This document shows, in pieces, positions 1 through 5,076 of a DNA stretch of 5,091 nucleotides (position 1 is its first letter; the number at the start of each line of letters is the position of its first letter). The translations under genes were made by a program, and so were the position numbers. Where the stretch lies: positions 1 to 5,091 of the forward strand of contig CANFFA010000217.1 of NCBI GenBank assembly GCA_947445425.1, in the 5' to 3' direction. The DNA comes from Paludibacteraceae bacterium. Its GTDB lineage: Bacteria > Bacteroidota > Bacteroidia > Bacteroidales > Paludibacteraceae. The notes beneath the pieces are model-generated. The model was not told the DNA's origin, made no database searches, and worked only from the letters and a program-made list of their open reading frames with translations.

Positions 1-73
1 AACGGATCTATAATTGACTACGTCAATTGATTATGCCTCTAATCAAAAATGCTTGCATTTTTTTTAATCCGTT
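1..73. repeat. Multi-hairpin block enclosed by a closing stem
   Basis: Three perfect inverted repeats follow each other almost without a gap. AATTGAC (12-18) pairs with GTCAATT (22-28) around a 3-nt loop. TTGATTA (27-33) pairs with TAATCAA (40-46) around a 6-nt loop. AAAAATGC (45-52) pairs with GCATTTTT (55-62). AACGGAT (1-7) is the exact reverse complement of ATCCGTT (67-73), so all three could sit inside one closing stem, giving a cloverleaf-like fold. Neighbouring hairpins share one or two bases (27-28, 45-46), so the stems would have to shorten slightly. The window edge cuts the left side, so the closing stem may be longer. It is not a recognisable tRNA. It lies just past the 3' end of the minus-strand synthase gene, so it could serve in transcript ending or be an intergenic repeat. 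The repeats are plain in the sequence; any function is inference. Confidence 0.5.
45..65. terminator. Candidate AT-rich (bidirectional) terminator
   Basis: The stem AAAAATG/CATTTTT around a CTTG tetraloop is followed by a T run on the plus strand (58-65) and by five T on the minus strand, where an A8 run precedes the hairpin. It lies about 80 nt downstream of the synthase stop codon, so it could end that minus-strand transcript. Only one or two G-C pairs support the stem, so it would be weak. Confidence 0.35.
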
Positions 74-83
74 TTCAATCCGT
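66..83. repeat. Short direct repeat AATCCGT x2
   Basis: AATCCGT occurs at 66-72 and 77-83, an 11-bp period. The first copy also supplies the right side of the 1-7/67-73 stem, so the second copy offers a competing partner for AACGGAT at 1-7. The second copy runs into the 8-bp palindrome GTCTAGAC (82-89). No function is apparent. Confidence 0.45.
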
Positions 84-142
84 CTAGACCGTGTAAATCG
101 GCGTACCATTTCTTTCTAAAATAGGACATTATATGCTTCTCA

Positions 143-1117
143 TTACTTATCTCTAAATGCCGCATATTCAGCACACAAAATCAATGATTTTTTTACTTCA
201 CTATCTTTAAAACCATCGAGTGCTGCTATGGCTTTATTTTTGTATACTTCCATTTGGGTAATTGCCAATTGAATACCATTGTTCTCATGGGCAAAATGGG
301 TAATGGTTTGAATATTTTCTGCAGAAAATTCTTTATTATCAATCCAATCCATTATTTGATCTTTTTCAGAAAGTTTTGAATTCTGAAGAGCATAAATCAG
401 TGGTAAGGTAACTTTTCCATCACGAATATCATTTCCGGTAGGTTTACCTATTTGTATATCATCTTGATAATCAAAAATATCATCTTTTATTTGAAAACAG
501 ATCCCCAAACACTCACCAAAATAACGCAAGGCTGTCAATTCAGATTCCGTAGCATTAACAGAAACGGCACCAACCTCGGTACAAGTAGAAAAAAGAAAAG
601 CCGTTTTCTTGCGAATAATATTCAAATAACTTTCAACCGAAATTTGAGAAGCTTTTACCTTGTCTAATTGCAATAGCTCGCCATCGGCAAGCTCCATTCC
701 AATATTGGACATCAGTCTTAAAATCTCTAAGCTATTGGTCTGATTTGCACAAGAAAGTGACTTAGAAAGCATGTAATCACCTGATAAAACGGCAATTTTA
801 TTGGTCCATCTTGCATTAATTGAAAGGCTTCCACGACGCTCAAGGGTATCATCCACCACATCATCATGAATAAGACTGGCAGTATGTAAAAGCTCTAAAG
901 AGAGGGCAGCGTTGATGGTGGATAGATTAACAGTACCGCAAATTTTAGCAGAAAGTACCGCCAACATTGGTCGCAATTGCTTACCACTCTTTTGTAGCAC
1001 ATATTCATTTATACTCGAAAGCAAAGGATTTTCCGTACTCAAGCTAGTTGCAAATGTTTTTTCAAACAATTGCATCTCTTCAAGTATGGGGCGTCTAATG
1101 GTTTCGCTAAAGTTCAT
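143..1117 (-). CDS. ispB: Trans-polyprenyl diphosphate synthase (long-chain, IspB-like)
   Basis: This 324-residue cytoplasmic prenyltransferase condenses isopentenyl diphosphate onto an allylic primer to build a linear all-trans polyprenyl diphosphate. In Bacteroidota that product is expected to be the menaquinone side chain. Visible family marks: GKQLRP (45-50, with K46 and R49 for substrate binding), first Asp-rich motif DDVVDD at 85-90 (DDxxD = D85, D86, D89) followed by R94-R95, K171-T172, FQIKDDIFD with the second Asp-rich motif D212, D213, D216, and GKPTGND (224-230) with K225 and K235. The residues four and five before D85 are S81 and A80. Short-chain enzymes carry a bulky aromatic there, so a long product is likely, but the exact length cannot be read. 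Length is normal for the family. The ATG start fits the family N-terminus and lies about 20 nt behind a strong promoter, with no clear ribosome-binding site. The gene is divergent from polA. The symbol is by similarity; the product might be hexa-, hepta- or longer prenyl. Confidence 0.93.
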   Translation of the reverse strand: MNFSETIRRPILEEMQLFEKTFATSLSTENPLLSSINEYVLQKSGKQLRPMLAVLSAKICGTVNLSTINAALSLELLHTASLIHDDVVDDTLERRGSLSINARWTNKIAVLSGDYMLSKSLSCANQTNSLEILRLMSNIGMELADGELLQLDKVKASQISVESYLNIIRKKTAFLFSTCTEVGAVSVNATESELTALRYFGECLGICFQIKDDIFDYQDDIQIGKPTGNDIRDGKVTLPLIYALQNSKLSEKDQIMDWIDNKEFSAENIQTITHFAHENNGIQLAITQMEVYKNKAIAALDGFKDSEVKKSLILCAEYAAFRDK

Positions 1118-1140
1118 GGGTGCTGTTAAATTTTAGATTG

Positions 1141-1174
1141 CAAAAGTAAACAAATTTGTGGTTTGTTTGACAAA
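1141..1174 (-). promoter_or_regulatory. Bacteroidota-type promoter of the synthase gene
   Basis: On the minus strand, TACTTTTG (1148-1141) matches the Bacteroidota -7 consensus TAnnTTTG exactly. A TTTG (1174-1171) lies 22 bp upstream as the -33 element. Transcription would start near 1133-1136, giving a leader of under 20 nt before the ATG at 1117. A perfect 10-bp palindrome ACAAATTTGT (1150-1159) lies in the spacer. An AAACAAA/TTTGTTT inverted repeat (1148-1154 and 1162-1168) also overlaps it. Either could be a regulator site, but that is inference. Confidence 0.7.
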
Positions 1175-1212
1175 TTACGATTATTTCTCCTTATTTTTTA
1201 ATTACTTTTACA

Positions 1213-1264
1213 GTCTGAAGCCGTCGAAGGTCAAGGGTCAATGGTCAATGGTCAATGATTGACC
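1213..1264. repeat. Tandem 7-bp GTCNNNN repeat array, left arm
   Basis: GTC recurs at 1213, 1223, 1230, 1237, 1244 and 1251. The last five are exactly 7 bp apart, and the first interval is 10. The units are GTCGAAG, GTCAAGG and three identical GTCAATG. The array ends with ATTGACC (1258-1264), the inverted form of the unit, so GGTCAAT can fold back on it. The array lies between the synthase promoter and polA. Its partner array at 1360-1394 runs in the opposite orientation. Confidence 0.75.
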
Positions 1265-1277
1265 ACAACATATTTAA

Positions 1278-1286
1278 GATCTTTGC
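1278..1286 (+). promoter_or_regulatory. Weak candidate polA promoter (-7 GATCTTTGC)
   Basis: GATCTTTG (1278-1285) differs from TAnnTTTG only in its first base and is followed by C, as in many Bacteroidota promoters. A TTG at 1259-1261, inside the end of the heptamer array, lies 16 bp upstream, slightly closer than usual. Transcription from here would give a leader of roughly 110 nt that contains the right heptamer array. Confidence 0.35.
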
Positions 1287-1344
1287 ACCCAGACTTTCTA
1301 ATTCAAATTAATTTTAATCTGCATATTAACAACCATTTATAACA

Positions 1345-1367
1345 CTGCTCTTTAGAACAGACTTTTG
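1345..1367 (+). promoter_or_regulatory. Second weak candidate polA promoter with overlapping dyad
   Basis: GACTTTTG (1360-1367) also differs from TAnnTTTG by its first base, and would give a short leader of about 25 nt, similar to the other two genes here. No convincing -33 TTTG was found. The 16-bp imperfect dyad CTGCTCTTTAGAACAG (1345-1360), in which six of seven arm positions pair, abuts this -7 and could bind a regulator. Which of the two candidates is real, if either, cannot be decided from the sequence. Confidence 0.28.
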
Positions 1368-1394
1368 TCCGTAGACTATAGACCGCTGACCTAA
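1360..1394. repeat. Tandem 7-bp GACNNNN repeat array, right arm
   Basis: GAC or GTC occurs at 1360, 1367, 1374, 1381 and 1388, exactly 7 bp apart (GACTTTT, GTCCGTA, GACTATA, GACCGCT, GACCTAA). Read on the other strand this is again a GTC-phased heptamer array. It therefore faces the array at 1213-1264 in inverted orientation, about 100 bp away. It ends six bases before the polA start codon, so it should be in the polA leader. The variable four bases are poorly conserved, so only the phase of the G-x-C triplets supports the call. Confidence 0.55.
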
Positions 1395-1400
1395 AATATC

Positions 1401-4241
1401 ATGAAAAAACTTTTTCTTTTTGATGCTTATGCCATCATTTACCGAGCTTATTATGCCTTTATCCGTAGTCCACGTTTTAATTCTAAAGGCTTAAATACCT
1501 CCGCTGTTTTTGGCTTTATCAATACCCTTGAAGATGTACTCAAACGGGAGAAACCTACCCACATCGCTGTCGTTTTTGACCCACCCGGTAAAACATTTCG
1601 CCACGAAGCTTACGAACTTTACAAAGCCCAAAGAGAAGCTACACCAGAAGATATTCGTTTAGCCGTACCCATTATTAAAGAATTGGTAAAGGCTTACAAT
1701 ATTCCCGTGATCGAGGTATTGGGATACGAAGCGGACGATGTAATTGGAACCATGGCTAAACAAGCTGAAAAAGAAGGTTTTGAAGTATTTATGCTCACCC
1801 CTGATAAAGATTATGGGCAATTGGTTTCTGAGCATATTTTCATGTACAGACCCAAACATACTGGTGGTTTTGAAATCATGGGACCAGATGAAATAAAAGC
1901 CAAATACGAATTGGATAGTCACGAACAAGTGATTGATTTATTAGGACTTATGGGTGATGCAGCCGATAATATTCCAGGTTGCCCAGGTGTTGGTGAAAAA
2001 ACGGCAATTAAATTATTACAACAGTTTGGCAGCATCGATGCCTTGTTGGAAAGTACAGATGAGTTAAAGGGCGCATTAAAAGTAAAAATAGAAGCGAACA
2101 AAGAACAAATCATCTTCTCTCGCTTTTTGGCGACCATTAAAATAGATGTTCCTATACATTTTGACGAGAAAAGTCTGGAAATTGAAGCAGTTAACGAGCC
2201 AATACTCAGGGCATTATTCGACGAATTGGAATTCAGAAATATGTCTGCAAAGTTAGGAAATAGTAGCACCTCTCCCACTCCATCAAAATCGCAAATCGCT
2301 AAAAATGCAAAATCGCAAGCCGATGGACAAATGTCCCTTTTTGATCAAACGGAAGCGCCCAAAGAAACTACTGTAACATTGTCAACAGAAGTTGTAGCGG
2401 AAATGGAAAAAGAAAGAGCAGTTACAGGATTATTAAGTATAGCCGATGTAAAACATCACTACGTTTTAATCGATAACAAAGTAAAACGTTCTGAATTAAT
2501 CAGTAAATTGTTTCTACAAAAGTCCATCTGTTTTGATACCGAAACGACAGGATTGAACACCCTTTCGGATGATTTGGTAGGACTATCCTTTTGTTTTGCA
2601 AAAGGGGAAGCCTATTTTGTATCACTTCCAGAAAATAAATTAGAAGCGAAAGAAGTCGTACACGAGTTTAAGTCTATTTTCCAAAATGAAGCCATTGAAA
2701 AGATTGGTCAAAATATAAAATTCGACCTACTCATGTTGGCACAATATGGTGTAGAACTAAAAGGAAAACTCTTTGACACGATGATCGCCCATTATCTCAT
2801 TCAACCAGAATTGAGGCATGGAATGGATTATCTAGCAGAGATTTATCTTAAATATAGAACCATACACTTTGAAGATTTATTGGGTGCAAAAGGTAAAAAT
2901 CAATTGAGTATTCGGGCAGTTGAACCAGAAAGACTGTGTGATTATGCTGCCGAAGATGCCGATGTAACTTTTCAGTTAAAACAGATTTTAGAAGTAGAAC
3001 TTAAGGCTTCTGGACTTGAGAAACTTTTCTACGAAATAGAGATGCCGCTCATGCAGGTATTGGCAACGATGGAACATACAGGCGTTCGAATTGACACTGA
3101 GGCACTTGCATTTAGCTCAGTTATTTTAACCGAAGAAATGCAAAAGCTAGAAAAAGAGATTCATCAAATCGCAGGTCTAAATTTCAATGTCAGTTCCCCG
3201 ATGCAGGTAGGTGAAATACTTTTCGACCACCTTAAATTAGATGATAAGGCCAAGAAAACTAAAACAGGTCAATACTCTACTGCTGAAGAGGTTTTGGAAA
3301 AATTGACTTCCAAACATCCTATTGTCAATAAGATTTTGGATTACAGAGGCCTAAAAAAATTACTAAGTACTTATATTGATGCCCTTCCACAATTGGTAAA
3401 TCCAAGCACCGGAAAAGTACACACCTCTTACAATCAAACCGTTGCAGCCACTGGTAGACTTAGTTCTACCAATCCAAATTTACAAAACATCCCCATACGT
3501 GACGCCCAAGGGAAGGAAATTCGTAAGGCTTTTATACCAGATGCAGACTCCACATTTCTAAGTGCCGATTATTCGCAAATAGAACTACGCATTATGGCTC
3601 ACCTTAGTGGAGATGCTAATATGCAGGAAGCCTTTAATAGTGGACATGATATTCACACCGCAACAGCTGCCAAAATATATAAAATAGCGTTGGATGAAGT
3701 GACAACCGACATGCGACGCAAAGCCAAGACGGCTAATTTTGGAATCATCTACGGCATCTCTATTTTTGGTTTATCCGAACGTTTAGCAGTGCCCCGTGCT
3801 GAGGCCAAAGAGTTGATAGATGGTTATTTTGAGACCTATCCTGATGTGAAAAAGTACATGGACAATTGTATTCAAAGAGCAAAGGAGATGGGTTATGTAG
3901 AAACCATGCTAGGACGCAAGCGTTTTTTACCCGATATCAATTCACAAAATAGTATCGTGAGAGGATTTGCTGAACGAAATGCTATTAATGCCCCAATTCA
4001 AGGAACCGCAGCCGACATTATCAAAATAGCGATGGTAAGTATTCAAAAACGTTTGATCAGAGAAGGTTTAGAAGCAAAAATGACCATGCAGGTACACGAT
4101 GAGTTAAACTTTACTGTTCCAAATCTAGAGCTAGAAAAGCTTAGAAAAGTAGTTGTAGAAGAGATGGAAAATGCCATTCAATTAAATGTTCCACTGATTG
4201 CGGAGTGTGGTGTAGGTGAAAACTGGCTAGCGGCACATTAA
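1401..4241 (+). CDS. polA: DNA polymerase I, full three-domain enzyme
   Basis: PolA fills gaps in excision repair and removes RNA primers during lagging-strand maturation. The 946-residue protein (E. coli: 928) has three domains. The 5' nuclease (about 1-285) shows metal ligands D8, D60, E110, D112, D113, D135, D137, D186 and D189, and a helix-hairpin-helix GVGEKT (196-201). The 3'-5' exonuclease (about 345-535) is apparently active: D379-T-E381, N438 with F441-D442, and Y515-x3-D519. The polymerase (about 540-946) has TGRLSS (684-689), motif A DYSQIELR with D723, the O-helix pattern R772-x3-K776-x3-F780-x3-Y784, and motif C QVHDE (897-901; D900, E901). F780 matches E. coli F762, the dideoxynucleotide-discriminating Phe. 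The linker (about 285-340) is polar, Ser/Pro-rich and probably disordered. It contains QMSLF (310-314), resembling a sliding-clamp-binding peptide. An in-frame TAA at 1392-1394 makes this ATG the first possible one. No ribosome-binding site is evident. The next plus-strand gene is 406 bp away, so no operon is apparent. Confidence 0.98.
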   Translation: MKKLFLFDAYAIIYRAYYAFIRSPRFNSKGLNTSAVFGFINTLEDVLKREKPTHIAVVFDPPGKTFRHEAYELYKAQREATPEDIRLAVPIIKELVKAYNIPVIEVLGYEADDVIGTMAKQAEKEGFEVFMLTPDKDYGQLVSEHIFMYRPKHTGGFEIMGPDEIKAKYELDSHEQVIDLLGLMGDAADNIPGCPGVGEKTAIKLLQQFGSIDALLESTDELKGALKVKIEANKEQIIFSRFLATIKIDVPIHFDEKSLEIEAVNEPILRALFDELEFRNMSAKLGNSSTSPTPSKSQIAKNAKSQADGQMSLFDQTEAPKETTVTLSTEVVAEMEKERAVTGLLSIADVKHHYVLIDNKVKRSELISKLFLQKSICFDTETTGLNTLSDDLVGLSFCFAKGEAYFVSLPENKLEAKEVVHEFKSIFQNEAIEKIGQNIKFDLLMLAQYGVELKGKLFDTMIAHYLIQPELRHGMDYLAEIYLKYRTIHFEDLLGAKGKNQLSIRAVEPERLCDYAAEDADVTFQLKQILEVELKASGLEKLFYEIEMPLMQVLATMEHTGVRIDTEALAFSSVILTEEMQKLEKEIHQIAGLNFNVSSPMQVGEILFDHLKLDDKAKKTKTGQYSTAEEVLEKLTSKHPIVNKILDYRGLKKLLSTYIDALPQLVNPSTGKVHTSYNQTVAATGRLSSTNPNLQNIPIRDAQGKEIRKAFIPDADSTFLSADYSQIELRIMAHLSGDANMQEAFNSGHDIHTATAAKIYKIALDEVTTDMRRKAKTANFGIIYGISIFGLSERLAVPRAEAKELIDGYFETYPDVKKYMDNCIQRAKEMGYVETMLGRKRFLPDINSQNSIVRGFAERNAINAPIQGTAADIIKIAMVSIQKRLIREGLEAKMTMQVHDELNFTVPNLELEKLRKVVVEEMENAIQLNVPLIAECGVGENWLAAH
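2328..2342 (+). other. Candidate beta-clamp-binding motif in the PolA linker
   Basis: These codons encode QMSLF (PolA residues 310-314), preceded by Gly and followed by Asp-Gln. Bacterial clamp-binding peptides follow the consensus QL[S/D]LF, so this matches at four of five positions with a conservative Met for Leu. It sits in a polar, probably unstructured linker between the 5' nuclease and proofreading domains, where a short linear motif would be accessible. Binding is inferred. Confidence 0.55.
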
Positions 4242-4346
4242 TTTTAGGAGTTAATATCAATGCATTTTACTAACTAAAGAACTAATTTAAGTAATGCGCT
4301 TGTTATAATGTCGTATTATTTTGTTCGCTCAAAAAATATTTTTTAA

Positions 4347-4386
4347 ACGCAAAGATGCAAAGATGCAAAGGTGCTAAGACGCTAAG
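4347..4386. repeat. Tandem octamer array RYGCWAAG x5
   Basis: Five contiguous 8-bp units follow one pattern, purine-pyrimidine-GC-A/T-AAG: ACGCAAAG, ATGCAAAG, ATGCAAAG, GTGCTAAG, ACGCTAAG. Substitutions fall only at unit positions 1, 2 and 5. Unlike the polA-upstream array the period is 8, not 7. Confidence 0.85.
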
Positions 4387-4410
4387 AAATTTATCTACTG
4401 TATATCTGAA

Positions 4411-4444
4411 CTTTGCGACTTCAAAACTTAGCGTTCTTAGCGTT
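4411..4444. repeat. Inverted octamer/nonamer copies (CTTWGCG)
   Basis: CTTTGCGA (4411-4418), a degenerate CTTCAAAA (4419-4426), then two exact 9-bp CTTAGCGTT units (4427-4435, 4436-4444). These are the reverse complement of the 4347-4386 units. CTTAGCGT can pair perfectly with ACGCTAAG at 4379-4386. In the left array the AAAG variants are outermost; here they are innermost, so arm pairing is good but not perfect. Confidence 0.8.
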
Positions 4445-4523
4445 CAAAAATATCAAAATGACTTATTGGAGTAGACCAAATTATACGACTTTATATTATT
4501 CTACTTACTTAGTAGGTATTATG

Positions 4524-4542
4524 CAATAAATAATATTTATTG
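4524..4542. promoter_or_regulatory. Perfect 19-bp dyad upstream of the Rrf2 gene
   Basis: CAATAAATA (4524-4532) and TATTTATTG (4534-4542) are exact reverse complements around a single A, a geometry often seen in operators for dimeric regulators. It lies about 80 bp upstream of the Rrf2-gene -7 element. A smaller dyad CTACT/AGTAG (4501-4505 and 4511-4515) precedes it. Its high A/T content raises the chance that it is incidental. Confidence 0.4.
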
Positions 4543-4578
4543 ATAGGTTCTTTGAAAGATCTATTTATTAAATATCGT

Positions 4579-4628
4579 TAAATCAATACTACTAGAACAA
4601 TAGGATTGGTGTAAATCAATTACTTTTG
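4579..4628 (+). promoter_or_regulatory. Promoter and candidate operator of the Rrf2 gene
   Basis: TACTTTTG (4621-4628) matches the TAnnTTTG -7 element exactly and is followed by C, identical to the synthase promoter. No clear TTTG was found at the -33 distance, so activation may depend on a regulator. TAAATCAAT occurs at 4579-4587 and again at 4612-4620, 33 bp apart (about three helix turns), with the second copy touching the -7. ATTG (4605-4608) and CAAT (4617-4620) form a small inverted repeat there. The inferred leader is 12-15 nt. Confidence 0.55.
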
Positions 4629-4647
4629 CTCGCACTAAACAAAACAG

Positions 4648-5076
4648 ATGAGAGTAAATACAAAAATAAGATACGGTTTGAGAACTTTGATAGAGATTGC
4701 CAGCTCAACCAATCAAAATGGAATGTTACAAAAAGACATTTCAAAAAATCAGAACATCTCTATAAAATATCTGGATACAATCATATCATCTTTAAAAGTT
4801 AAAGGATTAATAGCCAATGCAAAAGGCAAAGGAAGTGGATACCGATTAACACGCCCTGTTGAACAAATTACCATGTTAGATGTCTATACGGCATTTGAAC
4901 AAATTGTAATTGTAGAATGCATTAATAACCAAAGCTTTTGTGATCGGGCAACTCATACTTGCACCTCCAGAAACTATTGGGATGAATTTAAAACAGATTT
5001 TGAAGCTATTTTACTTAAAAAAAATCTTGCAGACATCATTGAAGAGACAAAATACGAATGTAAACTGTTGTTATAA
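4648..5076 (+). CDS. Rrf2-family transcriptional regulator, probable Fe-S sensor
   Basis: This 142-residue winged-helix protein has normal Rrf2 length. The N-terminal MRVNTKIRYGLRTL is the typical family start. A helix-turn-helix follows, with a recognition helix around SIKYLDTIISSLK (38-50), a wing KGKGSGYRL (59-67), and a long C-terminal dimerisation helix with W111 and LADII (127-131). C91, C98 and C105 occupy the Fe-S-ligand region used by IscR and NsrR, so a redox- or NO-responsive cluster is likely, but the spacing is C-x6-C-x6-C instead of C-x5-C-x5-C. H103 is a possible extra ligand, and C138 is an additional cysteine. Regulated genes cannot be named. Rrf2 proteins control Fe-S assembly, NO stress or sulfur metabolism, and often their own promoter. 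An in-frame TAA at 4636-4638 makes this ATG the first possible start. It has its own promoter, and what follows lies beyond the window. Confidence 0.93.
   Translation: MRVNTKIRYGLRTLIEIASSTNQNGMLQKDISKNQNISIKYLDTIISSLKVKGLIANAKGKGSGYRLTRPVEQITMLDVYTAFEQIVIVECINNQSFCDRATHTCTSRNYWDEFKTDFEAILLKKNLADIIEETKYECKLLL

Larger units (their letters stand above)
4304..4495. repeat. Nested palindromic element with 8-bp repeat arrays and terminal inverted repeats
   Basis: The outer arms are TATAATGTCGTATTATTTTG (4304-4323) and CAAATTATACGACTTTATA (4477-4495). They are reverse complements at 17 positions, with two mismatches and one indel, around an exact GTCGTAT core. Inside them a second inverted pair (about 4331-4350 and 4440-4453) ends in ACGC/GCGTT. 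Inside that, 8-bp repeats run in opposite orientations on the two sides of a loop of about 24 nt. The whole could fold into a long imperfect hairpin or act as a small MITE-like unit without coding capacity. I see no clear target-site duplication, and TA is the only shared end sequence. Lying just after polA, it could also affect mRNA ends. Confidence 0.6.
4242..4647. other. 406-bp non-coding gap between polA and the Rrf2 gene
   Basis: No convincing gene lies here. From left to right it holds a weak bulged hairpin after polA (4262-4297), a nested inverted-repeat element (4304-4495), a perfect odd-centred dyad (4524-4542), a 9-bp direct repeat (4579-4587 and 4612-4620) and the Rrf2 promoter (4621-4628). 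A 39-codon reading frame from an ATG at 4355 is made of the repeat units themselves and looks spurious. No tRNA or known riboswitch pattern was recognised. Confidence 0.7.

Noticed and set aside
1..73. Integron attC site or degenerate tRNA
   Set aside because: The ends lack the GTTRRRY/RYYYAAC core boxes, and arm and loop sizes do not fit a tRNA (no T-loop GGTTCRA-type motif, no anticodon arm of 5 bp with a 7-nt loop).
72..129. Minus-strand mini-ORF starting MSYFRKKWYADLHG, about 21 codons
   Set aside because: It is very short, has no recognised family, and its end overlaps the hairpin block. An upstream in-frame ATG overlapping the synthase end would extend it to about 33 codons, but nothing supports translation.
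912..1136. 74-codon plus-strand frame over the 5' end of the synthase gene
   Set aside because: It is fully antisense to well-conserved synthase motifs and runs across that gene's start; there is no independent support.
1659..1928. 89-codon open frame antisense to polA
   Set aside because: It overlaps conserved PolA motifs (YEADD, TPDKD) on the other strand, and its composition looks like a reverse-strand shadow.
1919..2278. 119-codon open frame antisense to polA
   Set aside because: It lies wholly inside the conserved 5' nuclease and linker coding region, its translation has no recognisable family features, and no promoter-like sequence stands out. It is a shadow of polA.
4262..4297. Hairpin GCATT..ACT / AGTAATGC as the polA terminator
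   Set aside because: The stem is 8 bp with a 2-nt bulge and a loop of about 18 nt, and no T run follows. It does not meet intrinsic terminator criteria, though polA must end somewhere in this gap.
4345..4444. CRISPR array
   Set aside because: Repeat units are only 8 bp, directly abutting without spacers and inverted in the second half. There are no cas genes nearby.
4355..4474. 39-codon plus-strand ORF starting in the octamer array
   Set aside because: Its codons are the repeat units and their inverted copies. Such palindromic repeats create chance reading frames, and there is no promoter or ribosome-binding site.
4242..4647. Spot 42-like small RNA downstream of polA, as in E. coli
   Set aside because: The position is analogous but no sequence similarity is seen, and the lineage is distant. 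The structure here is explained by the repeat element.
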